Translations under genes and position numbers: made by a program
DNA from: Fibrisoma limi BUZ 3
GTDB lineage: Bacteria; Bacteroidota; Bacteroidia; Cytophagales; Spirosomataceae
Reading direction: 5' to 3'
NCBI RefSeq assembly: GCF_000296815.2
Contig: NZ_CAIT01000006.1
Span: forward strand, 936,777-1,000,776
DNA: 64,000 nt
Shown here: piece by piece, positions 1 through 9,438 of the stretch
How positions within the stretch are numbered: the first letter of the stretch is position 1
Layout: each line of letters starts with the position of its first letter
Notes under the pieces: generated by a model
Database searches by the model: none
What the model was told of the DNA's origin: nothing
What the model saw: only the letters and a program-made list of their open reading frames with translations

Positions 1-2
1 AG

Positions 3-263
3 CTCCAGGCCGACTCAACCGACAAAGCGACCAGTACGTCAAAAACCATCTTTCGTGATTACTATGCTAGAGCCACGGTCATGGCCGTACTCCTTCACGT
101 TGATGAAGCCTACTACCGGTACCATGCTGCGGCCGAGTTGGCGGCCCGCTATGATGGTAATCCTTTCGCCGAACCTGTCATGATTCCGAGCAACATCAAA
201 AATGGACTTGGTTGCTTTGCCGCCTATAATAAATCTACGCTGCTTGTTACCCTGAAACGCTGA
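3..263 (+). CDS. DUF4249 family protein, C-terminal part (cut by window start)
   Basis: The frame is open from the window edge and ends at a TGA at 261-263, leaving about 86 residues. The tail (NPFAEPVMIPSNIKNGLGCF, then an Ala-Tyr-Asn stretch) matches the C-terminus of DUF4249 proteins. These are Bacteroidetes outer-membrane-associated lipoproteins often encoded next to TonB-dependent receptors. The N-terminal lipoprotein signal and most of the domain lie outside the window, so its partner cannot be seen. A strong hairpin terminator follows 30 bases downstream. The family call rests on the ending motif only. Confidence 0.75.
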   Translation, partial: LQADSTDKATSTSKTIFRDYYARATVMAVLLHVDEAYYRYHAAAELAARYDGNPFAEPVMIPSNIKNGLGCFAAYNKSTLLVTLKR

Positions 264-291
264 TAATCAGAACCGTAAGCCGGTAAAAACA

Positions 292-316
292 AAAACCCGC
301 TGATGGAGCGGGTTTT
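292..316. terminator. Bidirectional intrinsic terminator
   Basis: A perfect 9-bp stem (AAAACCCGC / GCGGGTTTT) with a 7-nt loop lies between the convergent DUF4249 gene and rpoD. T-runs flank it on both strands, so it can end both transcripts. Confidence 0.85.
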
Positions 317-335
317 TGTATCACAATTGGTTTTG

Positions 336-1199
336 TTAACCAAGATATGTCTTCAGCGCTTTTGAGCGTGATGTATGACGGAGCCGACGAATGGCTTTCT
401 CTTTAATCTGCCGAACGCGTTCGCGGGTCAGGTTAAACTTCTCACCGATTTCTTCGAGCGTCATGGCGTGTTCACCATTCAGACCAAAGTACAGCGTAAT
501 CACATCGGCCTCACGCTGGGTAAGCGTCGACAGCGCCCGTTGTACTTCTTTACGTAACGAATCATTGATCAGACCCGAATCCGGTTTGTCTTCCCCATCG
601 TTTTCCAGGACATCGAGCAGGCTGTTTTCTTCACCCTGCACGAACGGCGCATCCATTGATACGTGACGACCGGAAATTTTCAGGGTGTCTACAACTTCAG
701 CGGCCGAGATCTCCAGCACAGCGGCCAGTTCTTCCGGCGACGGCTCCCGTTCAAACTTTTGCTCCAGGTCGGAGAACGTCTTCGAAATCTTGTTCAGTGA
801 ACCAACCCGGTTGAGCGGCAGACGGACAATCCGTGATTGCTCGGCCAGTGCCTGCAAAATCGACTGACGGATCCACCAAACGGCGTAGGAAATGAACTTA
901 AATCCGCGTGTTTCGTCGAACCGCTGAGCAGCTTTAATCAGACCCAGGTTGCCCTCGTTGATCAGGTCACCCAGCGACAACCCCTGGTTTTGATACTGCT
1001 TAGCCACCGATACCACGAAGCGCAGGTTGGCTTTGGTCAACCGCTCCAGCGACAATTGGTCGCCTTCGCGAATCTTTTGGGCCAGCGTCACTTCCTCATC
1101 GGGCGTGAGCAGGTCCACCTTACCAATTTCCTGCAAGTACTTGTCTAACGACTGACTCTCGCGGTTGGTAATCTGTTTGGAAATTTTTAGCTGTCTCAT
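336..1199 (-). CDS. rpoD: Primary RNA polymerase sigma factor RpoD/SigA
   Basis: This 287-residue sigma-70 factor lacks the long acidic N-terminus and spacer of E. coli RpoD, as is usual for the primary sigma of Bacteroidetes. Region 1.2 is near residues 18-48. Region 2 (about 53-118) includes the core-binding and -10 recognition helices ([13 protein letters not shown]). Region 3 follows. Region 4 (about 222-277) has the -35 helix-turn-helix ending [17 protein letters not shown]. It binds core RNA polymerase and should read the TAnnTTTG promoters seen in this window. It lies downstream of pnp in the same direction with a 72-bp gap. Confidence 0.96.
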   Translation of the reverse strand: MRQLKISKQITNRESQSLDKYLQEIGKVDLLTPDEEVTLAQKIREGDQLSLERLTKANLRFVVSVAKQYQNQGLSLGDLINEGNLGLIKAAQRFDETRGFKFISYAVWWIRQSILQALAEQSRIVRLPLNRVGSLNKISKTFSDLEQKFEREPSPEELAAVLEISAAEVVDTLKISGRHVSMDAPFVQGEENSLLDVLENDGEDKPDSGLINDSLRKEVQRALSTLTQREADVITLYFGLNGEHAMTLEEIGEKFNLTRERVRQIKEKAIRRLRHTSRSKALKTYLG

Positions 1200-1271
1200 A
1201 TTACTTTGTCCCCGTGCGGGTGGCTATATAACGCTTTGTTATGACGATGCATTACACAAAAAAGTAACAAA

Positions 1272-3413
1272 TCACTCTGCTTTTTTGTTCTCTGGCTTCG
1301 GCAGCAATGCTTTACGCGACAGACGGTATTTTCCAGTCTTTTTATCAATGTCAATTAGTTTTACCCGTACTTCTTCACCGACTTCTAATACCCCATCCAT
1401 ACTCTCCAACCGCTCCCACTTGATCTCGGAAATGTGCAATAGCCCATCCTTGCCTGGCATGAATTCAATGAAGGCACCGAACGGCTGAATGGTCTTCACA
1501 ACGCCATCATAAACCTCACCTACTTCCGGTACGGCAACGATGCCTTTTACCCGACGGACGGCCTTATCCATGCTGTCCTTGTTGGTCGCGAAGATGCTCA
1601 CCCAACCGGCATTATCATGCTCGTCGATGACCACCGTAGCCCCAGAATCCTTCTGGATGTCCTGAACCACTTTACCACCCGGTCCGATCACGGCGCCAAT
1701 CTGGCTCTGGTCAATCTTAATCACCACCGCCCGAGGTGCATGCGGCTTCAGATCCGAGCGGACTTCCGAAATGGCTTTCTTCATTTCGCCCAGAATATGC
1801 AGACGACCGGCACGAGCCTGCTCCAGCGCCTGAGTCAATACCTCGTACGATAAGCCATTGACTTTCATGTCCATCTGGCAGGCCGTAATCCCGTTCTCAG
1901 TGCCCGTCACCTTGAAGTCCATGTCGCCAAGGTGATCTTCATCACCGAGAATGTCAGACAGAACGGCGTATTTATCCGAACCGGGTTCCGTATCGGTGAT
2001 CAGCCCCATAGCGATACCCGCAACCGGTGCTTTAATTTTTACGCCAGCATCCATCAGCGCCAGCGTACCCGCGCAAACGGTCGCCATCGACGACGATCCA
2101 TTCGATTCCAGAATATCAGATACGACCCGAATTGTGTACGGGTTTTCAGAATCGGGCGGCATCACTTTCTTCAGCGCCCGGTGCGCCAGATTACCGTGCC
2201 CGATTTCCCGACGACCAGGCCCACGGTTGGGCTTTACTTCGCCGGTTGAAAACGCCGGAAAATTATAGTGCAGCAGAAACTTGTTGTACCCCTGGAACAG
2301 CGGCTGATCGACGATCTGCTCGTCCATTTTCGTACCGAGCGTTACGGTCGTGAGCGACTGGGTTTCGCCCCGCGTAAACAAGGCGGATCCATGTGCCATC
2401 GGCAGGAAGTCGGCTTCGCACGAAATCTGACGAATCTGATCAAGTGCCCGGCCATCCAGGCGATACCGTTCATCGAGTACCAACCGGCGCGACGCTTCCC
2501 ATTCCAGATCGTGGAAGTAGCGCTTCACCAGATCCAGATTCACCAGCGAATCTTCGGGGAACGTAGCAATATACTCATCCCGCACCGCCCGGAAAGACTC
2601 CGACCGGCCTTTTTTGCTGGCATTCTTCTGGCGGGCTACCTCATAAATTTTATCGTAGCAGTATGCCCGAACGGCCGCCCGCAGTTCTTCGTCGTGCGTT
2701 TCGTGGCTGTACTGACGTTTTTCGGTTTTACCAACCTTGGTTTCCAGTTCCTTTTGAGCCTGGCAGTGCTGTTTAATGGCGTCGTGCGCAGTTTTAAGCG
2801 CTTCAACAACTTCGGCCTCTGAGCACTCGCTCATTTCGCCCTCTACCATACAGATGTCGCGCTCCGTGGCTCCAACAATCAGGTCCAGCGTTGCCCGCTC
2901 CAGTTCTGAGGTTTTCGGGTTGATTACATATTGTCCGTCAATTTTAGCAACCCGTACTTCAGAGATTGGGCCGTTGAACGGAATATCGGATACGGCCAGT
3001 GCTGATGAAGCCGCCAGAGCCGCCAGTTGATCAGGCAGCACTTCGGGATCAGCCGAAATCATGGTGATCATAACCTGTGTATCCGCGTGATAATCTTCGG
3101 GGAAGATAGGCCGCAGCGCCCGGTCTACCAGGCGGCTGATCAGCACTTCGTGGTCGGACAGTTTGCCCTCCCGCCGTTGAAAGCTGCCCGGAATTCGGCC
3201 GGCAGCAGCAAATTTTTCCTGATAGTCAACCGAGAGGGGCAGAAAATCGACGCCCTCCTTGGCTTCTCTGGCCGATACGACGGTGGCCAGCAACATGGTA
3301 TTTCCCAGCCGGACAACTACCGCACCGTCGGCCTGACGGGCCATTTTTCCGGTTTCAATGGTAATTTCACGACCGTCGGGAAGTGCAACTACTTGCGTGG
3401 TGATTTGAAACAT
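1272..3413 (-). CDS. pnp: Polyribonucleotide nucleotidyltransferase (PNPase)
   Basis: This is a phosphorolytic 3'-5' exoribonuclease. From the ATG at 3413 (MFQITTQV) the protein has 713 residues. An upstream ATG at 3437 would add eight residues that do not look conserved. Two RNase PH domains are present; the second carries the aspartates of the [10 protein letters not shown] stretch. A KH domain with IGPGGK and a C-terminal S1 domain near residues 620-695 follow, so the architecture is full length. The order rpsO-pnp-rpoD on one strand suggests an RNA-metabolism/translation cluster. A terminator hairpin between rpsO and pnp suggests pnp has its own promoter or is fed by read-through. Confidence 0.97.
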   Translation of the reverse strand: MFQITTQVVALPDGREITIETGKMARQADGAVVVRLGNTMLLATVVSAREAKEGVDFLPLSVDYQEKFAAAGRIPGSFQRREGKLSDHEVLISRLVDRALRPIFPEDYHADTQVMITMISADPEVLPDQLAALAASSALAVSDIPFNGPISEVRVAKIDGQYVINPKTSELERATLDLIVGATERDICMVEGEMSECSEAEVVEALKTAHDAIKQHCQAQKELETKVGKTEKRQYSHETHDEELRAAVRAYCYDKIYEVARQKNASKKGRSESFRAVRDEYIATFPEDSLVNLDLVKRYFHDLEWEASRRLVLDERYRLDGRALDQIRQISCEADFLPMAHGSALFTRGETQSLTTVTLGTKMDEQIVDQPLFQGYNKFLLHYNFPAFSTGEVKPNRGPGRREIGHGNLAHRALKKVMPPDSENPYTIRVVSDILESNGSSSMATVCAGTLALMDAGVKIKAPVAGIAMGLITDTEPGSDKYAVLSDILGDEDHLGDMDFKVTGTENGITACQMDMKVNGLSYEVLTQALEQARAGRLHILGEMKKAISEVRSDLKPHAPRAVVIKIDQSQIGAVIGPGGKVVQDIQKDSGATVVIDEHDNAGWVSIFATNKDSMDKAVRRVKGIVAVPEVGEVYDGVVKTIQPFGAFIEFMPGKDGLLHISEIKWERLESMDGVLEVGEEVRVKLIDIDKKTGKYRLSRKALLPKPENKKAE

Positions 3414-3500
3414 ACAACAGTTAGAAAACGCCCTCAACAGCTTTAGCCTCGTTTACTTTCTTTCTCCGACCGCTTACACCGCTTCAGTAATGAAAAGATA

Positions 3501-3534
3501 AAAATGAGGGAATCTACTGATAAGCAGATTCCCT
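3501..3534. terminator. Hairpin terminator between rpsO and pnp
   Basis: AGGGAATCT pairs with AGATTCCCT, with further pairing across the loop. TTTT follows on both strands. On the minus strand it lies just after rpsO and before pnp, so it probably attenuates read-through. Confidence 0.75.
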
Positions 3535-3552
3535 TTTGTTTGGATGGTCCGT

Positions 3553-3828
3553 TTATTTCCGGAGTCCCAGTTCGGCCAGCACGGCCCGGTAGCGGCTGAT
3601 GTCTTTCTTCATCAGGTAATCCAACAGACGTCTGCGCTTACCAACCAGTTTCAGCAGGCCTAGGCGGGTGCTGTAATCGTGCTTGTGGACCTTAAGGTGC
3701 TCCGTCAAGTGATTAATCCGGTACGTGAACAGCGCAATCTGGGATTCGGCCGACCCAGTGTCAGTTGCAGTTCTAGCCTGACCCTGAGTGGAGAAAATCT
3801 CCTGCTTTTTCTCGGTCGTTAAATACAT
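3553..3828 (-). CDS. rpsO: 30S ribosomal protein S15
   Basis: This 91-residue protein has the normal S15 length. It carries the conserved family features: [14 protein letters not shown], the [11 protein letters not shown] loop, and [13 protein letters not shown]15 binds 16S rRNA helices 20-22 early in small-subunit assembly. The Bacteroidetes -7 element TATCTTTG at 3874-3867 gives a short leader of about 30 nt, where S15 autoregulation could act. The gene sits directly upstream of pnp, the same order as in many bacteria. Confidence 0.97.
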   Translation of the reverse strand: MYLTTEKKQEIFSTQGQARTATDTGSAESQIALFTYRINHLTEHLKVHKHDYSTRLGLLKLVGKRRRLLDYLMKKDISRYRAVLAELGLRK

Positions 3829-3866
3829 CTTCAGACAGCGTTTATAGTCAAAAATTATTTCGGGTG

Positions 3867-3874
3867 CAAAGATA
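3867..3874 (-). promoter_or_regulatory. Bacteroidetes -7 promoter element of rpsO
   Basis: TATCTTTG on the minus strand exactly matches TAnnTTTG, about 40 nt before the rpsO ATG. No clean TTG -33 box is visible at the expected spacing. Confidence 0.6.
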
Positions 3875-3912
3875 CGAAAAATCCAATAATACCCGGTAAA
3901 ACCGACTGGATT

Positions 3913-5415
3913 TTACAACATTTCGGCCGGCTGTCCGGTCTGTACAACCGGTTTGTTGCGCCCATTGCGCCACTTTTTCTTAAGCCGCTCCCAGGCAATA
4001 ACGTAGACGTCCTTGTCGAACAGCCGGGAATCATGCCGAGCCTGCCGCATCAGGTACAACCCAACCGGAAACAGCACAAGATTGGCCATCCAGGCACCTG
4101 CAGGGACCCAAAGTAACCCATCTTTCGCGTATTTATCGCCGGTCAGCGTCAGAACGTACAGGAAGATAAAAAAGACAATCGACACCAGCACCGGAAGACC
4201 AAATCCTCCTTTTTTAATGATGGCTCCCATCGACGCACCAATCAGGAACATAACAAAGACGGAGATCGCCTGGGTGAACTTATGGTGGCTCTCCAGTTGA
4301 TAACGCCACACGGTCTTTTGCTTTTCGGCGAGGTACGTAATGTTCGAGGACGTGTACGACAGAATATTCTGGGCCTGGCTCAGGGCTGTCTGGGCCAGTT
4401 CGGGTGTGCGAACTTTTTGCTTTTTCAGCAAGGAATCGACCCATTTACCATCCTTGATCGGTTTTGCGCTGACAACTGGATCGTTCTTAAACTGATAATT
4501 ATAGTATTGCCGCGAGGTACTGGCAATGCTCAGGCTGGTGTTTTTATAGTCCTTGCGCAGCGAATCGGTCAGCGTTTTCAGTTCGCCGAGGTTCTTCATA
4601 TACTCGTGGTATTCAAACTGATTTTCGTCGGTCCGCTTGATTCCAAATGATTCCAGACTGATCACCAGTCGATAATCACGAAACCCGTTCCGGACAAACT
4701 GCCCGCCTTTTGCCGAAGCGTTGCTGGCGTAGTTAATCGAGCTATTATCGTTATACTCCTGGTAATCATTACCGTTAAACAACTCGAACACCAGATACGA
4801 ACGATCTTTGTCAGTATACATCCGCCCTGAATCGGCCAGGATGATCTCACGGTTGCCGGTTTCGATTCCGCTCGTTGAGTGCTTATAGATTACCAGGCCC
4901 CGCAACGTTTTACCGTCTTTTTCTTTCTTGTCGACTTTAATGCTGTAGCCAGGCAGGTCATTGTAAAAAATCCCCTCTTTCAGGTTGAGCGTTGCTTTGG
5001 CCGTTTTAATATCATACAGCAGGCTGTACCCCTTCAGATTGGCCCAGGGCGATACGTTGTTATTGAACCAGAACGAGAAGCCACTGATCACGATTGCCGC
5101 CAGCAGCAGCGGCCGCATGGCCCGGGTGAGCGAAATGCCGGCACTTTTCATGGCCGTCAGTTCAAAAAACTCGCCGAGATTTCCGAAGGTCATCAGCGAC
5201 GACAGTAATACCGCCAGCGGCAGGGCCGTTGGAATTGTCAGCAGGGCAAAGTAGAAGAGCAATCGGCCGAAGGTGGCCAGATCAAGGTCTTTGGAGACGA
5301 ACTCGTCGATGTAGAACATCAGAAGCCGCATCAGGAAAATGAATATGACGACGCCAAGCGTCAGCACAAACGGCCCCCAGAACGACTTCAGTATTAATTT
5401 ATCAATCTTTTTCAT
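3913..5415 (-). CDS. LptF/LptG family permease (YjgP/YjgQ)
   Basis: This 500-residue inner-membrane protein belongs to the LptF/LptG family, whose members form the ABC transporter that extracts lipopolysaccharide from the inner membrane. Three N-terminal membrane helices lie at about 12-35, 50-75 and 100-120. A long periplasmic beta-jellyroll segment (about 120-380) follows. The C-terminal helices include the ISVFVMFLIGASMGAIIKKG segment. It is longer than E. coli LptF/G (about 360), because of an enlarged periplasmic part, as is common in Bacteroidetes. No second lpt gene is nearby, so LptF and LptG cannot be told apart. Confidence 0.9.
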   Translation of the reverse strand: MKKIDKLILKSFWGPFVLTLGVVIFIFLMRLLMFYIDEFVSKDLDLATFGRLLFYFALLTIPTALPLAVLLSSLMTFGNLGEFFELTAMKSAGISLTRAMRPLLLAAIVISGFSFWFNNNVSPWANLKGYSLLYDIKTAKATLNLKEGIFYNDLPGYSIKVDKKEKDGKTLRGLVIYKHSTSGIETGNREIILADSGRMYTDKDRSYLVFELFNGNDYQEYNDNSSINYASNASAKGGQFVRNGFRDYRLVISLESFGIKRTDENQFEYHEYMKNLGELKTLTDSLRKDYKNTSLSIASTSRQYYNYQFKNDPVVSAKPIKDGKWVDSLLKKQKVRTPELAQTALSQAQNILSYTSSNITYLAEKQKTVWRYQLESHHKFTQAISVFVMFLIGASMGAIIKKGGFGLPVLVSIVFFIFLYVLTLTGDKYAKDGLLWVPAGAWMANLVLFPVGLYLMRQARHDSRLFDKDVYVIAWERLKKKWRNGRNKPVVQTGQPAEML

Positions 5416-5512
5416 TCAAGCCTTCCGTGTGGTCTCTGTTCAGAAACATTCGTTTCGTTACTAACGAAACCGGTTATCAAACCGTCACAGAAGCCCCGGA
5501 ATCTAACAATTT

Positions 5513-5905
5513 TTAACTTCCTACAATTTCACGGAGCTTTTCCAATAAACCGTCCCAGAGGTCTTTCAGTTCAGCCTCATCACTGTTTGCCGAGTAGTCG
5601 GTAATGCGGAGGTAAGTAGACTGAGTCAATTCGCTCTGATCCACCCGAAAATCAATGTAGTTGTTGTCAGAGCCGTTGTCGGCTGTGTCCAGGAACTCGA
5701 ACCGAACCCCTTTGTTCTGTCGCAGCGAAACCTGCCGGGCAATGTGGCTTTCGTTGTCCCATTGAAAATCAAATCGCTGCTCGGGTAACGTATTCACTTT
5801 ATTAGCAAACCACTGCGATAAGCCTGATGCGGTACTAATATAAGGAAACAGCATTTTCGGGGACGCCCGGAGTTCGTATTCGGCGACAAATTTATATTTC
5901 TCCAT
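5513..5905 (-). CDS. START-like domain protein (SRPBCC/AHSA1 type)
   Basis: This 130-residue protein is predicted to adopt the helix-grip START-like fold. It opens with a beta-strand and the segment SPKMLFPYISTASGLSQWFA, typical of AHSA1/START-like proteins in Bacteroidetes. It ends in an amphipathic helix (LWDGLLEKLREIVGS). No catalytic residues can be assigned and its ligand is unknown. A good -7 element (TACCTTTG, 5939-5932) precedes it. It is divergent from tRNA-Met. Confidence 0.85.
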   Translation of the reverse strand: MEKYKFVAEYELRASPKMLFPYISTASGLSQWFANKVNTLPEQRFDFQWDNESHIARQVSLRQNKGVRFEFLDTADNGSDNNYIDFRVDQSELTQSTYLRITDYSANSDEAELKDLWDGLLEKLREIVGS

Positions 5906-5931
5906 AACAGAAAATTATAAGGGTACTCGAG

Positions 5932-5939
5932 CAAAGGTA
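5932..5939 (-). promoter_or_regulatory. -7 promoter element of the START-like gene
   Basis: TACCTTTG on the minus strand exactly matches TAnnTTTG, 27 nt before the ATG at 5905. A TTG at 5963-5961 lies 21 nt upstream as a possible -33 box. Confidence 0.6.
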
Positions 5940-5972
5940 AACGAAAATTTTTGCGAAAGTCAACGCGATATG

Positions 5973-6002
5973 TTGTGCCAAGTCAATTTTTGCCTACTTT
6001 TG
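5973..6002 (+). promoter_or_regulatory. Promoter of tRNA-Met
   Basis: TTG at 5973-5975 and TACTTTTG at 5995-6002 are separated by 19 nt. This fits the Bacteroidetes primary-sigma consensus and predicts a start a few bases before the tRNA. Confidence 0.65.
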
Positions 6003-6014
6003 TGGTACGAAAAC

Positions 6015-6088
6015 GGCGGGGTAGCTCAGATGGTTAGAGCGTAGGATTCATAACCCTAAGGTCGGCAGTTCGATCCTGCTCCCCGCTA
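6015..6088 (+). tRNA. tRNA-Met (CAT), elongator type
   Basis: A full cloverleaf can be folded. The acceptor is GGCGGGG with CCCCGCT, discriminator A. The D-stem is GCTC/GAGC, the anticodon loop TTCATAA, and the T-arm holds the GTTCGATC core. The first pair is G-U, not the unpaired C-A of an initiator, so an elongator is favoured. A CAT anticodon could also be a lysidine-modified Ile tRNA. CCA is not encoded. Confidence 0.92.
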
Positions 6089-6097
6089 CTACTCATG

Positions 6098-6130
6098 CGC
6101 TCATTGAACAGGCCTTCAATGAGCGTTTTT
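6098..6130 (+). terminator. Terminator after tRNA-Met
   Basis: A perfect 11-bp stem (CGCTCATTGAA / TTCAATGAGCG) with a 6-nt loop is followed by TTTTT. Confidence 0.88.
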
Positions 6131-6578
6131 GTTTTAGAAAGTTGCCACTGCCATTTACTTTATACGTCTAGTTTATGCCTTGAATAATTGCATCTAATTA
6201 TATACCTCTCTTTGTTACCGTATAAAATATTTACTAACAATTAATATTATATTGTTAACAAGATCATATATTTGCCTCAGGCCATTTTTAAATGCCTCTT
6301 CCAGCTATCTTGCTCATCTATACTACCATCTATTTGCCGAAAAAATCACTTACTCAATTTCCTGGTCAGGGGACGGTTTTCATTGGTCAGATGTTGTGGC
6401 TATTCCCTGTAAAAGTGTGCAAAGGTCAGCCTTTGGGCAGGCAATCAGCATTAGTTCACTTGTAATCTATTTACGCCTTACGCTAATTCAAATCAGGCTA
6501 ATGTTTTAAAGCCTGAACCTGTGTGGAGAATATAGCGCTTTCAGTCAAACGTATAGGCCCATTCGTTAACGTAACAAA
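6131..6578. other. AT-rich gene-free stretch before the response regulator
   Basis: No convincing coding frame is present. A -7-like TATATTTG lies at 6267-6274 with no matching -33 box. If real, it would give the downstream response regulator a leader of about 300 nt. No strong RNA fold was recognised. Confidence 0.5.
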
Positions 6579-7055
6579 ATGACAGCTTTTGTACCCACTG
6601 TTCTTACTCCATTGATATATGTGATCGACGATGACCAAGATGATTGTCTGTTCGTTAAGATGGCTCTTTCACATCATTATCAGCATTGTGTCGTACGAAC
6701 ATTTCAGGATGGTTCTTCATTACTGACGCATCTTACACACCAGTTGGATGTCCGCTTACCCGACCTGCTTGTGCTGGATCTGGATATGCCGATTCTGACT
6801 GGTTTTGAATTACTAACCTTTCTTAAAAAGAATAGCGAATACAAAACCATTCCGATTGTTGTGGTGACCGGTTTGGAGCAGAAAGAAGCGATGGAACGGT
6901 GTCTCGCGCTGGGTGCAGCGGCTTACCTGCCCAAAAAGATTGTTTACCACAAGCCCAGCGCTACGGTCGACTGCCTTAAACCGTACTGGAGTAGTCTGGG
7001 TAGTCAACCGCTTTCGGCTCAATTCCTCGATGTCCAGGATTTACCGAGTAATTAA
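6579..7055 (+). CDS. Orphan single-domain response regulator
   Basis: This 158-residue protein is a stand-alone receiver domain. The acidic pocket is D17-D18-D19 and the phospho-acceptor is D67 in the LLVLDLDMP strand. The conserved Thr lies in VVVTG and the Lys in YLPKK. After residue 125 there is only a short tail, so no DNA-binding output domain. Such proteins relay phosphate or act through protein contacts. No histidine kinase is adjacent. The nearest is the TPR-HisKA_2 kinase 50 kb away, with no evidence for pairing. Confidence 0.9.
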   Translation: MTAFVPTVLTPLIYVIDDDQDDCLFVKMALSHHYQHCVVRTFQDGSSLLTHLTHQLDVRLPDLLVLDLDMPILTGFELLTFLKKNSEYKTIPIVVVTGLEQKEAMERCLALGAAAYLPKKIVYHKPSATVDCLKPYWSSLGSQPLSAQFLDVQDLPSN

Positions 7056-7081
7056 GTGAGTCAGGATAAGTATGATGCCAT

Positions 7082-8116
7082 TTAGTGGAGTACATCAAAT
7101 ACCAGTTCGCGCAGGATGTCTCCTTCGTTCATTGTGGGGGCATCAATCCCTTTGCTAAGTGCATCCGCCCGGCGAATAGCGTGGATAATGGCCGCTACTT
7201 TCACCTGCGGAAACGTGCGGGCAGCCTGTAGATAATCTTTGGTAAAAAACGGATTGACGCCTAACAGCGATGCTATGCCTTTCTCGCTCTGATCGGACGA
7301 CGCCTGTACCATCAGTACCTTGCTGAAGTAGCCGAACAACTGAGCCAGCAGCACCACCAACGGATTATCTTTCGGGTTGCGGGCAAAGTAATCGACGATG
7401 CGGTTCGCCTTCACGACGTCGCGCTGCACGAGGGCTTTCTGTAGTTCGAATACGTTGTACTCTTTGCTGATACCCACCAGCCGCTCGACCGTAGTGGCTG
7501 AGATTTCCTCTCCAACGTGCAGGTTCAGGAGGATTTTGTCAATCTCGCCCGCCAGGCGTTTCAGGTCGTTGCCGATGTGGTCGGCCAGGAGCTGACAGGC
7601 TTTCGGACTCACTTTGGAGCCCTGCTCATGGCAATACTCTGCAATCCAGTCTACAATCTTGTTTTCGTAAAGCTTCTTCACACCAAGCAGTTTACCCTTT
7701 TGACCGAATGCTTTTACCCAGGCTTTACGCTCGTCGAGACCAGGCTTGCTGTCTTCCTTGACGTAGCATAGCATCAGGATGGTGCTGGAGAGTGGATTGA
7801 GCGCGTAATCTTCCAGCAAGGTCTGGGCTGATTTATCGCCGATGCCGCCAAGCTGCTGGGCTTCCTTCACCAGCACCAGTTGCCGTTCGGCCATGAAGGG
7901 ATACCGACGGGCGTAGTTCAGCACGGCCCCCACGTCCGTATCTTTTCCGAACAGGACAAACTGGTTAAACCCCCGCTCGGCCACCGGAACAGCCACTTTT
8001 TCGAGTTCGTCGGCGATCCGGTCGATGTAATACGGCTCGTCGCCGTGGATCAGGTAAACGGGAGCGATTCGTTTGTTACGGATGTCTTTCAGCAGGGTAT
8101 CAACAGCGGCAATCAT
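7082..8116 (-). CDS. holA: DNA polymerase III subunit delta
   Basis: This 344-residue protein matches HolA, the clamp-loader subunit that opens the beta sliding clamp. The N-terminal AAA-like domain begins with PVYLIHGDEPYYIDRI. Diagnostic stretches include YARRYPFMAERQLVLVKEAQ and LADHIGNDLKRLAGEIDKI, and the collar domain is C-terminal. Length is normal. It is convergent with the response regulator (27-bp gap) and precedes, in the same direction, an unrelated hydrolase gene upstream. Confidence 0.94.
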   Translation of the reverse strand: MIAAVDTLLKDIRNKRIAPVYLIHGDEPYYIDRIADELEKVAVPVAERGFNQFVLFGKDTDVGAVLNYARRYPFMAERQLVLVKEAQQLGGIGDKSAQTLLEDYALNPLSSTILMLCYVKEDSKPGLDERKAWVKAFGQKGKLLGVKKLYENKIVDWIAEYCHEQGSKVSPKACQLLADHIGNDLKRLAGEIDKILLNLHVGEEISATTVERLVGISKEYNVFELQKALVQRDVVKANRIVDYFARNPKDNPLVVLLAQLFGYFSKVLMVQASSDQSEKGIASLLGVNPFFTKDYLQAARTFPQVKVAAIIHAIRRADALSKGIDAPTMNEGDILRELVFDVLH

Positions 8117-8182
8117 GCGCAGAAAACAATCGGTGAGCTAACGGTGAACCACAAAAATACGCCAACCGACGATGAATGCCTA

Positions 8183-8782
8183 CTACAAACTAATTTCCAT
8201 GAGCGTCTGGCGACAGTGGTTAACTAATTGCGGCCAGAACCCATCAAAAGCCCGGCCAATGGTGGAGTATTGCTGTTCGAAGTCGATAATGACCGTATCC
8301 AGCCCGGATGGGAAGGCCGTCCGGCGCGACAGACCGATAAGTGTACGATCTACACCCTCGGCGGTCTGGTAATGAGTCAGCCAGTCGTACCGAATCATAG
8401 CGTCCAGCATGCGGGCCGCCGGTATAGGAAAACGCCTTGAGCGCCGGGTCAGTACGTTGTAAAAGTACCGAACGAACTGATTCAGCGGCTCGCCGGTCAG
8501 TTCGGCAAAGCGGACAGCCAGAAAGTGGTCAAAGAATACATCGACGGCCACCCCGGCGTATTTATGGCAGCGAGGGTACAGCAGTTCGCGAACGTCGGCC
8601 ACGGCCGTATGGGAATCCGTAAACGTATCGATGGCCCGGTGTAGCCGGATACCGGCGATTTCGCCGGGCAGCAATCCGTGGCGCGGATGGGCCGGATCGC
8701 CTTTAACAAAATCAGCAATGAAGTTTCCGACGATTAGCTCCTCATTTCGATTCGATAGATAGCCGTGCGCCAGAATGTTCAT
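8183..8782 (-). CDS. ACP phosphodiesterase family protein (AcpH-like)
   Basis: This 199-residue protein belongs to the ACP phosphodiesterase family (former DUF479), which removes 4'-phosphopantetheine from acyl carrier protein. Typical features are the N-terminal MNILAHGYLS and GNFIADFVKG. LHRAIDTFTDSH and VDVFFDHFLA supply HD-like metal-binding residues. It overlaps the upstream deaminase gene by 4 bp (ATGA type), so the two are translationally coupled. The family assignment is good, but activity on ACP has not been shown for Bacteroidetes members. Confidence 0.85.
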   Translation of the reverse strand: MNILAHGYLSNRNEELIVGNFIADFVKGDPAHPRHGLLPGEIAGIRLHRAIDTFTDSHTAVADVRELLYPRCHKYAGVAVDVFFDHFLAVRFAELTGEPLNQFVRYFYNVLTRRSRRFPIPAARMLDAMIRYDWLTHYQTAEGVDRTLIGLSRRTAFPSGLDTVIIDFEQQYSTIGRAFDGFWPQLVNHCRQTLMEISL

Positions 8783-9330
8783 GCTGTTCGTTTCGTCAGG
8801 GGCGGTTCTGATACAAGTGTTACGCCCTCTCCCGGACTATAACGCTCAACAGTCACGCCAAATTTTCTCAGGAAGTCAACGCCTTCATCTGATGCAATTC
8901 CTTTGTACTCGGCGTAGGAGTGTAAATAAATAACCCGGGTGATTTTCATGCTATAAATGATCCGGGCACAGGCTATGCAGGGCGACAACGTAACATAGAT
9001 GGTCGCTCCGGCCACCTCCGATCCATTTTTGGCCGCGTACAGAATCGCATTTTCCTCGGCATGCAGGGCCAGCGAACACGATCCTTTTGAGTCACGGGGG
9101 CAGCCAACGCCGGGAAACTCGTCGTCGCAGTTGTGCGTGCCGGCCGGCGGCCCGTTGTAGCCGATCGAAATAATGCGCGTGTCTTTGGTCAGCACAGCCC
9201 CGACCTGTGCTTTGATGCAGTGCGAACGCTTGGCCAGATTAACGGCCAGTTCCATGAAAATATCGTCAAACCGAGGTCTGACGTGACCGGACTGAATGGT
9301 TGCTGTGATGTCGTCGGAGGTGAGTAGCAT
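8779..9330 (-). CDS. dCMP deaminase family protein (ComEB-like)
   Basis: This is a zinc-dependent deoxycytidylate deaminase that makes dUMP for thymidylate synthesis. From the ATG at 9330 it has 183 residues; a GTG at 9357 would extend it by nine. The zinc site is visible as HAEENAIL and SPCIACARIIYS, with a further Cys/His cluster around THNCDDEFPGVGCPR, as in dCMP deaminases. It overlaps the ACP phosphodiesterase start by 4 bp. Other dNTP-pool enzymes are not adjacent, although a deoxynucleoside kinase lies at 40 kb. Confidence 0.9.
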   Translation of the reverse strand: MLLTSDDITATIQSGHVRPRFDDIFMELAVNLAKRSHCIKAQVGAVLTKDTRIISIGYNGPPAGTHNCDDEFPGVGCPRDSKGSCSLALHAEENAILYAAKNGSEVAGATIYVTLSPCIACARIIYSMKITRVIYLHSYAEYKGIASDEGVDFLRKFGVTVERYSPGEGVTLVSEPPLTKRTA

Positions 9331-9352
9331 CCTGTAAATATAACACACGAAT

Positions 9353-9422
9353 GCCACAGATTACACGGAGTTCACAGATATAGAACGACAATTCATCTGC
9401 GAAGATTTGTGTACTCTGTGGC
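9353..9422. repeat. Imperfect inverted repeat upstream of the deaminase gene
   Basis: GCCACAGATTACAC at 9353-9366 pairs with GTGTACTCTGTGGC at 9409-9422 with one mismatch, and there is partial pairing further in. It fills the gap between the ABC1 kinase stop and the deaminase start. Confidence 0.65.
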
Positions 9423-9438
9423 AATTAGCCTAAGCCAG

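Noticed and set aside
6252-6509. 85-codon frame before the response regulator
   Set aside because: AT-rich with no family, atypical composition, starts at TTG; no support beyond being open.
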